Below, piece after piece: positions 1 through 13,270 of a stretch of 64,000 bases of DNA. Under the pieces are notes generated by a model. The model was given only the letters and a program-made list of their open reading frames with translations, had not been told where the DNA came from and searched no databases. Both the position numbers and the translations under genes were made by a program. Position 1 is the stretch's first letter; each line of letters starts with the position of its first letter. The stretch comes from Anarhynchus alexandrinus (Eukaryota; Chordata; Aves; Charadriiformes; Charadriidae): the NCBI GenBank assembly GCA_008711295.1, contig VUYV01000069.1, forward strand, positions 1,972,372-2,036,371, given 5' to 3'.

Positions 1-3000
1 AAGTGATATCATTCCTTAAGATAAAAACTAAAGCTAGAATTAAAAAAAAAAAATTACTGGATTCTCCTTTTGTCTAATCTATTGGTTTTCTCTGAGTTAT
101 TGAACTATGCACCCTTCCAAACCAATTTTAAGTTTTAAAAATAAAGCACTGTTTCAGTAGATTTGCTACATTCAGATTCAATGCTTTTACGGCAAGGTGA
201 TGAAGAAGGTCTATGTGTAAAAAGAGGTTCCATTAGAAATTTTTTCTTACAAACATTTAGAATATTACATCTCACGTGTCTATACCTAGAGGGAAGAAAC
301 AATAGCTAATACACTGGCTGAGTTGTAAAGTATTATGAAATGTACTATACTAAGAACTATAGCAAACATTAATATTTTCTTTTTTATTTTAAACTATCAT
401 GCAAAGTTAAAAGCTCCTTTTTTTCTGAAGTGCAAGACAGAATCCTTTTCCTTGTCAAAGCAAAGCTCCTTTAAATAGTAATGTAATATTGAAATCCTAA
501 TGCCAGTGTTGCTAGTTCATATGCAACTGGTAGCCATCTGACTGCTCATATGAAGCCAGTTGCAATATGCCTAATAAGGACTAATCAAAGTTCACTACAG
601 TTTCCTGAATTATTTTTATAGAAACTGTAGGAAAAAAAAAAAGTATTAAAGATAAATTTCCAGAATATCTGAAAACATTAATAATATGTTTAAAAAAAAC
701 AACACTGCAAAGCCATGCAATAGGTCCAATACATCCAGCACCCTCTCATTTCACATTTAGAGCAGAGAGAGATCCAATCACACTTGGTGGTTGGGAAGTG
801 GATTTTGCAACCATGTGGCCATGATGGAATTGCATGACTCTCAAGTGGCTACCATAACAGCTGCTAATTGCCAATGCAGGATTTAATTAAATATCTCAGG
901 ATTTTTTACAGACAGAAGCAAGCCCGTATAAATCAATGCCAGATAATCAAAGTCAGCAAGACAATGAGAAACTGATATTGTCTCCATTTAGTGGCCTCTA
1001 ATATGTATGGAAGTTTCTATTCTCTAATAGAATAAAAAGAACATCTTTTTTTTCTTTGCCTGAAACCCTGAAAACGACCAACTAGGGCAAGCAAAACAGG
1101 AGGATGAAATGAAGAGAATTGAGCAATATACGAAAGAAGATAATTTCTCAATTAACAGTATACAATCTTGTGCCTTTGACAACTCAGATAATTTTGAACA
1201 ATGAGTAATTTATGGCGATGAAAGGGCAAGCACTTTCCTTCATTCATTTATTTGTTTTATGCCCCGTAGGACACAGCAAATAAATAAAATTGCTTCTAAA
1301 AAGCCATTTTCCATTGTTATCATTTACGCCTTGAGGAAAAGAATCTTAAAAGTCCTTTAGCTTATGAGCAAACCCACTAACTGCCATCCATTCCTCCCTA
1401 TTCTCATTCTTCACAACAAATTCAACTAATTTTTGTGATGTCACAGGTGTTCAAAAGAAAAGTAGTATTAACAGGCTTACTGTGACACATATTTAGATTT
1501 TTAAGATGCTTTAATTCATTAAAGCTGGGGCATCTGGACAACAATACAATAGCTATTTCTCCTAGTTGGGTACATACTTTCTTGTCCTGTTCAATTTGGA
1601 AATAAGTCTTATAGATCCTGGAAAGCAGGATCAATTCAAAGGCATTTTAAAAAAATCTTGAAAGTTATTTAAAATGTAAACAATTAGCAACTTGTATATA
1701 ATTCAAATTATATAAGGTTAATCAGCAGAATCCAAATGTAGAGCTATTTCCAGAGTGACTCATTGCACGCTAATTAACAAGGTTGAATATTTGGTATTTT
1801 ATTTTAGGAGCATCACAACAAAGCATAAGCAGTGCAACCTGGCACAACAGTCTAAATCCAATTAAAGCATGCAGGAATATAGTTTCATAATATGACAAAA
1901 ATAAATACAAGAAAGAATGTGTGTGTTTTGTAGCTAACTCTAGGCACTAATCACTTAGTCTAGAGTCCCTTTACTGTTAACGGCAGCAGAGGTTAGGACC
2001 TCTTTCTCTTTTTCCATTGACCATGCACCCTAAAGAGATTATCCTAAAGTTAGCCTTTGGGAATACCAACCAATGACTTTTTTAGCCAATTTTCCAAGCA
2101 GGTGATTACAGCCAGAGCTTCAGGTGTTCCTGTCATTGTTATGCAAATGTAGAAAAGATAAAAATATATATTGCTGAAAGATAAGGTAGACAACTGCCTA
2201 AAAAATTCCTATTCCTATTTCCTATTCCTAAAGACTGGCTATGGTCATAAGGGGGTAGATATCCAGTAGTAAGTAAAGGAGACCTGCTGATTTCAGAACA
2301 AATTATGTTACTGTTTGATGAATGCGGGTATTCAAAAATGAAATTGTTGATCTTCATCTACTTATGGTTAATATACATCCCCACAAACCCTCTGTGCAGG
2401 TTCTGCTACATTCAGTAGTTCTTCTTTGTCAGTTTTCCCTAAAGCTGATTATTCCAAGTATTGTTCACGTACTCTTCTATATCAGGCTATTATAATTAAC
2501 CATGTTTAGGCCAGTTCTTGAAGATCATTCAGAAGCTAAAACATGCAGAAACCATACATGATCCTTATACGTAGCAGTAGACTAATCTGAAGTAAGTACA
2601 TGCTATTTTCATCCTGTGTTATCCTTGGGATCCTATTTATCTATCAGTGCAGTTAAAAGTGTGGGTTAGCGTTCATAAACCTAGAAACGATCTTGGGATG
2701 CAGCAATTTTAGCTGCCGCCTCTCCCTACACTTCTCACAACTGTTGCAATTCATTGATGATTTTACCATCTGCCTCAAAAACTAAAATACTTGGTTTAAA
2801 TATATAAAAGCCAGACAGGCAACTCCATTATTACATGCAAAGGCATCTCTAGCACTGTAAACACAAGCTTAAAATTTCCCACCGCCTTTGCAGTTCTACC
2901 TGTGTTACAATCGTGAGACTAGAACACGCTTGGCACCAGAATGGCTTAATCTAGGCTTTGTCATGGCAGTGCAAATTACTACAAAATGCCTCCTGGATTA

Positions 3001-6000
3001 TGTTAAGGTTCTTTCCAAAGGAACTGCCTTGCTGGTTGCTCATCCCATTGAGACATTTCAAAGAAAAGCTGGAAATTAAATCATCAGCTGCTATCCATCT
3101 TACTGGTGATTAATCTTTGGCTGAAATAAAAAAAGGTTCTTTATATGTGGACCTCTTTGCTGCTGTCCCATCTATGTAGGGATTTGTCTTGTTAATCCAG
3201 TCCTGTATGTTCCTTAAGTTAAATGAACCCTTATCATTAAATTCTTATTCCTATATGTTGTAGACAAGATTTGGTCAGCGCAATATCTGACAGACAATCT
3301 AAATACTGAATTTCTTTACTGTTGGATACTTCGGATAAAGTCGGTTTCTCCTTTGTTCCTCCTTTTCTTTATTGATGGTGCCATTTCATTTTCTGCTATA
3401 ACATTCTTCATTCCCAAATTTTATACCTAATTCCTTTCATTCAGTTAGTCATAAATATTAAGGAATAGGCATATCTGAATTTGATTACATTAGCACATTT
3501 TACTGTATTGTGTTGTCTGTGTGACTCTGGTATATTTAATTCTTCTCTGTTATCTAAAACGTGACTATCGTGCTTTCAGTCAGGTAAGTATAATCAGAAA
3601 AAAAATCAAAGGAACGTGCTAAGCTGCAAGACCCCTGATATGTCATTTCTCTTAATGACTCTTGTACAAATTTTCAGTGTAACACTAATCATTAAAGCAT
3701 ACATAACTTTTATAAATCATATTACCACATGATGGGTAGCTGTTATGTAGTATGCCAAAAAAGGAGGGATAACACTGTGTAGAAAATGTCTGTAGCATTT
3801 TTTAGTGATCTTGTTCTAGCAGCACAGAAATGCAATCTAAACTCCTACATCACAACTTGACAAAAATATATTCAATTCAATTTTAGACCAAATTGTTTCT
3901 GGAATAAGATTATCTGCCACATTTCAGCTCAGAAACATTTCTTGATATCCAAATTCCACCTTTTCACAAACAGGCATTCTGAGTAAGTTTGGCAGGCTTT
4001 TAATTACAGAAGCACAGATATACCTCTAAAATAAAAGTTTTCAGTATTCAAACTTTGCAGGGACCACTTCATTTAAGACTCTGAGGGCGATATCAAATCT
4101 GAAATGACAGTTATGATTTTCAGGCATATTTCCCTCTATAACACATACATTCTTCACACTTTAAAAAGATGAAGGCACAGTTACAGCTGCTGCCTACTGA
4201 TCTGTGTGCATTGAGCAGCACATCAACATATTCAGCTTATCGGAACCGTTTGCAAGAGCATGTTTGTCAAGCAAAACTATCTCAGAGCATTAGGGAACTG
4301 ACGTCTCAGTTGGATTACTTCACTAACTCTTCTATAATAGTGTAGAAGGGTTATTTTAACTGAGACTATGCAAACAAAACCAAAAAATTCTCGCAGACTG
4401 TTAAGCGACTCAGAAACCTCAACACTGTGAAACCTAAAATCGTTTCAGGCTTGAGGTTCAATATGCAAATAAAATCTAGAGCTAGTCAGAATACAACAGC
4501 AGGAAGAAAATCGTAAGCTTTGATACTGGCTTGTTTCCAAAGTACAGGCCATATCTCATACTACAAATGGGCATTTTAATGCAGAATAAATACAATAAAC
4601 TACTAATAATTCTTATGTTTTTACAGTGATATTCCTCAGTGAGTCACAGCGAACTTCATAAGATGGTATCGTTATGCTCTCGTTGTAGGTGTGGAAATGG
4701 GCACAACAGGGCTCTCCAAAGCTTTAAGCAAATGCATCGAATAATCAGAAAACACTGATTGTCATGTAGAGACCGGGTCTGTTCATTTGTCACACTCGCT
4801 TGGCTCCAGACAACATTGTCTCCTCATATACGGCTTTCAGCTTGAGGGCAGCTAGAGAACAAATACGTTATAACAATGATCTCTCTGTTGGTCAACCTTT
4901 TAGACCTCTGATGCCTGAACCTAAAATCCAATGTCCTAAGGGCTCTGCTTGCCTAAGGAAAAGACAGCTTTTCCTGAATTGCTTTGAAACGGCATATAAG
5001 CACAAGCAAAAACAATAGACTGGTAATTTCACTTTTTACTGTGCATTGTTAAAAGAACTTAAAGCATTTCCACGATCTGCACAAGAAAAGAACGAGTGAC
5101 GCATCTATGAAATGTTTTTTATTAGGCTTGTCTAGCCCTTCCTGACTAAGCTCTGTCTAGCGGATCAACTCCTTTCCTCAAATTCAGTAGTCAAGCAAGA
5201 TTATGAGACCTTGAGAAAACAAGATGAGACATCCAGAAAAATAAAAATAGATTATTGGAAGTAGAGAATCTAATACTCTTGGCAATTACATGATCATAAA
5301 ATTCATCTTTGTACACTGGAATATTCCTAACGCATTGCACAATGCAATGCATTATAAATATATTTGTACACAATGCATTATATTTGCATGTTTATATATA
5401 AATATATGTAAGTGATATATAATCAGATCTTTATCATAGAGCAAACCAAGGACAGAAAGCTTCTCAGAATGCTTTATTAAAAGCACAAAAGTGTGAGTCC
5501 TTTTTCCTGTGGTGTTTGTGCAAAAACTGAGCAATTTCAGTAAGGCCAGAGTTTTGCCAAGGTTCAGAGGAGACAATCGTTTTGACTGGGCTGTGACCGA
5601 GTAAAGAGTCTTGCTAACTTGTATGGCACCAGCCAATTTTATAAGGGGCGAAGCAATTGACATTACCCATTTAAGGAATATAAAATGTGAGGACAAGGAC
5701 CCATATGAGTTCACCTTTTTCCATGACTGACAAGTTATTCTGATCAAAAAGTATCTCAGCAAAAGCTTCTGCACTTTTTTGAGTATTTGAAGCCCCTCAG
5801 CTGCGGCTCTGGTTGGCCTTTACTTAGCACAAATTACTCAAACTGTTGTACCGCCATGTAGAAAAGATTGGCTCCAAATTAGTCTCTTCTGACACGAGAT
5901 ACCAGCAAAATCAATTGCTCAGTGCATTCATAATGCCCTCTCACTCCTTTGAGCTTTAAAATTCCAAAACTGCCATGAATACCTGAAGGGTTTTTACATA

Positions 6001-6299
6001 CATAAAGAATGCATTCAACTATCCCCATCACACACATACATAATTCCCAGTCAAACTGGATAATTGTATCATGCATGTTATTAAGAAAATAATCTCACGA
6101 ATATTTCAAAGGGCCTGATTCTCTTCTCAGAGTAGGCAGCAAATCGAGATAGCCAACAGAAAACGCTAAGCCCAGGAGACCCTGTACCCCTGTAGTAATT
6201 AGAGACCTACATATATGGGGAGAAACTCAAGACAGCTCATGTCATAAATAAAGACACCTAAAAAAAGATGAAGAGAGCCGAATAGACATGCCTTGTACA

Positions 6300-6912
6300 T
6301 AACCTCTGTGTATGATGAGAGCACTAGCCTGGGAAGCAAGATGCCTTCACGCAGTCAGAGGAGATTCAAGCTGCATCAAGCACTTCTGGAGACACTCTTT
6401 CTCCAAAGGGCTACAACTGCACTGTGCTAACCCGCTGAAAGTGAGCATCACTGTGGAAAGATACACAGATTCCCACGGCCACAGGAAGAAGGTCCTGTGA
6501 ACTTGCCTCTGAAAAAAGAGACATTAAACTGAAGATTGGCTACACAAAGCAGAAATCTTGCAGAAAGCAGGGAGCAGCAGCCAGGACTATGTGGGAGCTC
6601 TGAGTCACCAGGTTATGTACAGGCATGCAGATGGGAACATCCACATGCCCCTCCACTAGAAGTTTTTGGAAGAAATCTGCTACAGCTATCTCTTACGCAG
6701 AGTCTGACCCTGTGGAACATGTCTACCAGGTGATATGCTTGATCCGTGTTGTGGATTCCAAGAAGGCTTGAGCTGAGTGGTGGCACTGAACTTCATAAAG
6801 CAGAGTACTCATAAGATCACTTACATGTGGCACTGCAGGAAACTAGGGACTTTTGGTGTCAGAAGGGGAGCCTCTTTGAAAGCTTAAGGACTCAGAGGAC
6901 TTAGGTAAGCAC
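6300..6912 (+). other. Moderately GC-rich block of unknown nature
   Basis: This block stands out from its AT-rich surroundings in base composition. It ends near a good match to a splice donor (TTAG then GTAAGC, boundary about 6904). Its open frames (62 and 65 codons) match nothing I recognise. It could be an exon of a non-coding RNA, a decayed transposon or a chance composition change. The sequence alone does not decide between these. Confidence 0.2.
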
Positions 6913-8105
6913 TAGCCTGTTATTTTTAAATTAAAATTTGAGTTATAGATGCCTGGAGGTCATTTAATTTTCACCTTAGGGATCTTTTTTAGGATCTGTA
7001 CCACAACGAGTGTACATATTTTGCGCTTGCTGTGCATCTGATAAATACACAGCAATTTCATTTTCCCAATAAAATTATCAGCTGGGAAAAGAAAAAAAAA
7101 TAAACTGTTTCTGATTATTTTAACTAAAACCAGGAAACAACAGTGTGATTTGTGCAGATCCCCACCAATTTCAGTAGGGCTTTCCATAGCTGCAGTTATC
7201 CTCCTGCTTAGGGTAAAGCACAGGGCCAAGATCTAACAGTCTAAACAGCTTCACAGATTACGCACACATTGCAAGCATAAGCGTAAACAAAAAAGTGGTA
7301 GAAAATAAGCTACCTATTTCTTTTCCTACTAATCTTAAGGACAGACTACAACTAGCATTTTCAGGGAGAGATTTCATTTCCAGACTATAGTGAGCTATTA
7401 ATGAAGTTTCCATAATGATTTTAGGCACCTCTTTTCCAATTCACATCATATAATAATGTGGACTATAAATGCTTTTATTAACAAGCAGATGAGCCTGTCA
7501 TTCCTATGCCAAGTAAGGGTACTCTCATAATTAGAAATTGCACGTTCCCTAGAAGCAAAACTCTTACCGAGTATGCAGCTGCAGGGAGCTTCTGTTGTGG
7601 CTGCACCCTGCTTCCCTCAGAAGAGGTCCCCATGGTGTGGAAATTATTTCCAGCAGTGTTATAGAAATAAATGCAGAGTGGATTTTAAATATATTTCTTG
7701 CTTTTATTTTGAAACAAGTTATGTACTGAGAGTGCAGTTACAAACAGATGCCACCCATCCCTTCTTCTTTGGCCCTAAGTTTAGCAGCAGTATGTGCGAT
7801 TGAAACTTAAAGGGGCAACTGATGGAAAAAAATGAACAAAGCATAAAACAATGAAAACATGTTTGAATTAAAGTGGATGCAAAGCACTTTCAAGGATAAG
7901 GATAAGTTTTGTAAAAGATATCTCAGCATACAGCAATGGCCCTATAATTAATAGAAGGACCTCAGGCAAAAGCAGCCCTCCTTTCAGGAGGGTTCTCCTG
8001 AACCTTCTGTCCTCCCACTCTACCAAACCTAGCAATAACTCTCTCATAATGTCTGCTTAAACAAATTCCCTCATATCTGTCTTATCTAACAAGAGCTACA
8101 GCTTC

Positions 8106-8120
8106 TTTTTTTTTTTTTTT
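8106..8120. repeat. Poly-T run (15)
   Basis: A pure run of 15 T in AT-rich DNA. No retroposed body is recognisable next to it, so it is treated as a simple homopolymer and not as the tail of an inserted element. Confidence 0.9.
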
Positions 8121-11100
8121 GCTTTTACTTTTTTTAATAAAACTTTGCTCCCGAGCTGGTATGCGAAGGGGGGTTAATAGCCCACAAACATTGCAACAAC
8201 TTTTGGGGCAAATGGTCTGCCTAAACTCTTCTAATACTCTTCAGGCCAGACAGACCACCCTGGCTTTTAGCTAGAGATTTCTGCTTTTTGCACCCTTTCG
8301 TGTTTGCAGCTCTCCAACACCTTATCCAACTCCCACTCAGCCAAGTGGCAACAAAATGCTCAATGTTGAGACAATCTGGAGATTTTCCCTTGCTTGTCAC
8401 AAAGTTTTTTGAATTTTAAAGTGTAAATCCTTCTTTCCAAACACTTGGGAAACTCATCTGATTTGCTGCCCACTGGGGTCTATCTCATTATACACAAATG
8501 TCTATTTCTAGAATCTAATGTGAGCACATTTGCAAGGTAACATGTGAATCACACAGAATCTACAGCTATACTTTTCTATTCACAATGCTGTCAACTTGGA
8601 TTTTATATCAAGGAAGCATGCTGTGAATATGATCAAGAAGGTCATCCGAGGGCTGTTCTAACATTTATTTTAAGGCTAACAGAATTTGGGGTAGTGTGCG
8701 AAGAAAAAGATAAAGACAGACTAACTAGTAGCTTAAAACTAGGAGTTTATTTACCTAGATATTTAGCTCCCAAGTGCTTTTCTCAGCATGCACAGCATTG
8801 ATTCATAATCTTTGTTAAAGATAGTTTGGTCTTCTATATTACCTTCTCCAGAACACGTCACTCTGAAGAGTAGAGTAATCCCTTTAGAATCAGCAGACCA
8901 GGGTAGGCAAATGAAAAATTCTAAACTATCATGTACTCAATTTTTCCTCAAAAATTGCTCAGCTTTTACATCCAAATCAATTTTTCTGTAACAAGTAATG
9001 CTGGCCCAAACACCAAGGTTATCATCTGCCTTCTGAATCTGTCATGGCAACAACCACTTCTACTTGTGCTGTCATCAGTGGCTGCAAAAGTTTCTCATAC
9101 AAGTCTTCAGAAATGCTCCTTTAGAGTTCTATTAGATAAAGGAAATATTTTCTTCTGAAAATGCTGAGAAACAATCCTCAATTTTTTGCAGGCACAGATA
9201 GTGAATAGAAATATCTGGGTGAAATGCTACTATATTTTATTCTAATATTTAAAGTAGATGTGCAGTTCTAAACACTAGGAATATCTTGATTCTTTACTGA
9301 ATATCATAATGAATGCCTATGATAAAATTACACCTACAAAGGTAGTTTATGAATATCATTTGTATTGACTAGGTTAAGATACCTGATTAAAATTTATAAT
9401 TTTATTCAAATAGTTTTTACAGCCCTTTTTCTCTAAAACTCTTTATAGAAACTTAAAAAAAAATCAGTTGACTCATAGCATCCCACATTTTCGCAGACTC
9501 CAATGGGTACGCTTCCATTTTCAATACAGACAGCTACATATTCAGCAGTAAGAATGAAAATTTAAGAAATGACTGAAAATTAAAACCTCTCTTTTTCAGT
9601 GGTATTAGAAAACAAGCTACCATCAAGGAAGGAAATTTGATTTACAAATAGAACACAATCAAACACATGGAAGTTGTAGGTTTTCACTCCATCCAAACAA
9701 AAGGCTGAAAAGCGGTGAGTAACATAATTAATGGAGCTTAGCAGCAAGTGAGAATTCTGGACTCTCTTTTGCGTTTATTGGTATTCTTGTCAGCATGTTA
9801 GTTAGATATATACAGTTTTGTTGTGATATGCTGACAGACTTGGACTGTATATATTGCTCCCAGTGGTTGTGGGCTCAGTTTGCTGAACATATGCCTTCAC
9901 AAACTGGGTTTCCTCTAAGGAATAAATGAAGGGCATCCAGTATACACTGTTGTCATTATTTCATTACTTTTCCAGTTGTCCTAGTACTCATAACAGTTAC
10001 TCAAACGTTATTACTGTAAACGCATAAAGCAAAAGATGGAGAATTCCTGGCAAAAGGGATTCTTTTTTTCCAGGATGTATGAAGGATTCAAGTAGTAAGT
10101 ATTCAATCAATAACAGATTCAATTATAAGGACCCTCTGCATGTATTCATCGTCATTCTAGCAACCTTATATCATGTCTTTCTTTTGGTTTGTATCAAGGA
10201 CAGCCATGTGTGCTTCTCTCAGTGACGATTCTGCACTTTCTGACCTCCTGCAGCATGGCCGTGGAACATTTCCCAACTGCATTCTTTTGGAAGGCTCGCA
10301 AGAGCTGACCCCCAGTCCTGATAAGTCTAGGACACACCAACATTACATGAAAGGTGAAAAGAATTCTAAGAAACTACTGGAAATATTCAAAAGCATTTAA
10401 TCTTGATTTATGTAGCAAGCTCAATTCAGTCCTTTCAAGACACTTTGTTTATCTCACCTGTCTTTTATACTGAGAGACAGTCAAAGCAAGGAATATTCTA
10501 TGGCCTGATTCAACAAGATATTTAAGAATATAAATTGTCACACTTGTATGAGGTTTTTTTTTAATACTTTCTGAATCACAGTGTATTTGTCTTTTACAGT
10601 GCTGGGAAAGCCATTGGAGTTTTCTTCAGTGATAATAATGATTCAAAATGATAAAAGATCAGTCCTGTAGAGCTGGACATAGATTTATAACATAGTGTGC
10701 TTGCAAGTATACACTTAAGACCACTATGTAGTACTAAAAAAATAACTGAAAATTGCATGTCATCAAAATCAACTACCAATTAAACTGAACAGAGTATTCT
10801 GAAAAGTGTGTTTAAAAACACACAAAATACATGTCATATTTTGTAAGTAAAATAATTCTGAAAACAAATTATTTTTTTCCTCCTATCTCAAATACAAAGC
10901 AAAATCACTTTGAGTCTTATATTTTCCAGGTCCATTTGCCAGGGGTTATACAATGGTAGTAGAAACATAATCTTAAATATAGTCTAGTAGTAGTCAGACT
11001 GCTATAAATCTGTGTTGGATCATTATTTATGTAGCTACTCCATTAATATTATTTCATTGTAAATCCAGTAAAAAGTATGTCTGTCCTACAATAAAGAACA

Positions 11101-13221
11101 ATGAAAGAGAAACAATCTAAAGCAGAAAATTTGAACAATTACGTGATCAAAGATTATTTATTTTATTAGCTAAATCATATTTTATTTTCTTCTATTTTTC
11201 CCTTCCAATTATTGGATATGAAGATTTTTTGCAACCATTTTAATCAACACTCTTATCCTACTTGATTGTATGCAATGGAGCAACCATCCTGTGTGTATGG
11301 TAATATCTCCATGGTAACAGATTATAAAACATAAGCACAGGATTGCGATCACTATTTAGAAAAGATGGTGAACATGAGGAAATTACACTCCCAAGTAATT
11401 TCATTTCCTTGGGATTTCAGCAATGACATTCAAGGATTGGAATGCACTGTCAATTCCCAAGTTTCAATTAAAAAAATATTAATCAGGCAATTTATATAAA
11501 TTTATGCTACAGAAATAAATCAGAAAATATCTTATCATATTCATTATTCTGTCTTTAAGGTAAGAACAACCCTACTTATGTTTCACTTTGAGAAAAATCA
11601 TGCAAATAATTTACTATTCCCATTGAAGTCAACTTGTCTGGGGGACCATTTATGCTCTTAAGGGGCAGCACCTATTTCACAGGACGTATGACTTTAAAGT
11701 GTGCTGCATATTGTATTTTTGATCTAAAGTATAGTCACACAAAAGAAAGCTGCAGAATCCACTTAGCTTTTTAAGAATGCATGAGCAAGGAAAAGGAGAC
11801 AATTAGACATTCCCTTAGTTATAGTTATGAGCTATTAATAGGATAAGACCAAGCACAATATGACTTCAGCGGACTTATAGGAAAATTGCCTTTATGTATA
11901 TTACTTGGCTCTTTGGAGCATATTTGAGCAGGAAGAAAGAAAGGTGTCAAAGACTTCAATTCATTGCCTCTCATCTTCTCCTGTGAGGAAAGGACCTACC
12001 ATCTTTTCCTACCTACGCACTAAAAAACTGGCGATGTTTTGATCAGTGATATCTAGTCCCCTTGATCCTGCAGAGCACAGATTACAAGAATTACAAAAGG
12101 AATTATTTAGACAAGTTCGCAGGAGGAACCTATGTGTTACGGCAGTTCAGTTGACTTTTAGGCAAAACGTATTTAGATATATTATTTACATTGAATGAAA
12201 TCGTCTGAGTGAGAAGTTTAGACTAAATACCTAACTTTTAGATGCATACAGCCAGATGAGAGACTTTGTCATCAGAAGTCAATTCGTACTGTTCCAGGAT
12301 GTGTCCAAGGTAAGTGGGATGATTTACCTTCAGGAGCGACTATTTCTCTCCGCTGGCTGTAGAGGGAGCCGACACAATGAGCTCACCCTACAAAGCTTCG
12401 AGTTACATGACATAAATTCCAGCCCCAATTGCACTCTAGTGTTTTATTTATTTACAAACAGAAGGGACTAGCTTGCAGAAGATGCATTCCTCTCTCAGCA
12501 CTTCATGACTGAACGAGTTTGTGTCTAAATATCTGCTATTTTGTTCCTGCTCTATCTGTTTCCCCACAGACCCAGAAGTATATGATCATTGACCAAAGAG
12601 CAGACAGCCCACCTACATTACATTTTTCTTGCTGTAGCCTGCTTGAATTAGAAGCAGTTTGAAAGATGCACAGTTTCAAACGGTAGTTTATTTGCATTAC
12701 TCGTGAAAGTCCTCCAGCTAAATTTCCACACAGCACGCTGATTATGTCCATGCAAGTGTGTCTGTGGAGCTTTTAAGCTTATTGAGACAAATAGTGAAAG
12801 TAACAGACAGCGAGAGCTTCCTGTACTGTGTGTAACTAGATTTCCATCTTAGCTTATTCTGAGCTCCCTCAGTCAATGATCCTTTTAGCCGTTTTCATAT
12901 CATCCTAAACTCCATGCGTCAAAGGTTGGAGGGCATCACTGCACTGATTTAAAAGCTCTAGTTACCAAAAAAAACCCCAACACTTTAATTACATTTCTCG
13001 TAAAATTATAGGTGTATTATCAGTTGTAATCTTAGAATGAGGAATGCTTTGAGCTCAACAAACAGTAGAAACATTACCACAATCTGCATTGTGTACATGT
13101 CGCATTTTCCATATAATGAAATAACTTTTCTTCTCTCTAAAGAGCATTTCTGATCTAGGAAATAACCTATCTAAAAGAAAAAAAGATTCTTGGGCAAAAT
13201 TCTATGGACTTCATTACTCGA

Positions 13222-13270
13222 GAGATCAGACTAAATGATCCAATGACCCCTTCTGCCTCCATGGAACTTA
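13222..13270 (+). mobile_element. Possible old CR1-type 3' tail (LINE or CR1-tailed SINE)
   Basis: The stretch containing GATCAGACTAAATGATC, then a CCCCTTCTGCCT-type segment, resembles the 3' end that old CR1 families share with CR1-mobilised SINEs in reptiles and birds. There is no clean 8-base repeat tail after it, and the upstream body is not recognisable. The assignment therefore rests on about 45 bases and is tentative. Confidence 0.35.

Larger units (their letters stand above)
1..13221. other. AT-rich, repeat-poor non-coding stretch
   Basis: No recognisable gene or transposon was found in this block. Open frames are short (under about 140 codons), occur on both strands and show no family motif. 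The block holds short homopolymers (15 T at 8106-8120), a short TTCCTA run near 2205-2230 and TA-rich patches. Bases 6300-6912 are less AT-rich and are listed separately. Old diverged repeats below eye detection may be present. Confidence 0.6.

Noticed and set aside
5352..5774. 140-codon minus-strand frame
   Set aside because: No motif, AT-rich low-complexity C-terminal part, no splice or promoter context, and a length still plausible by chance.
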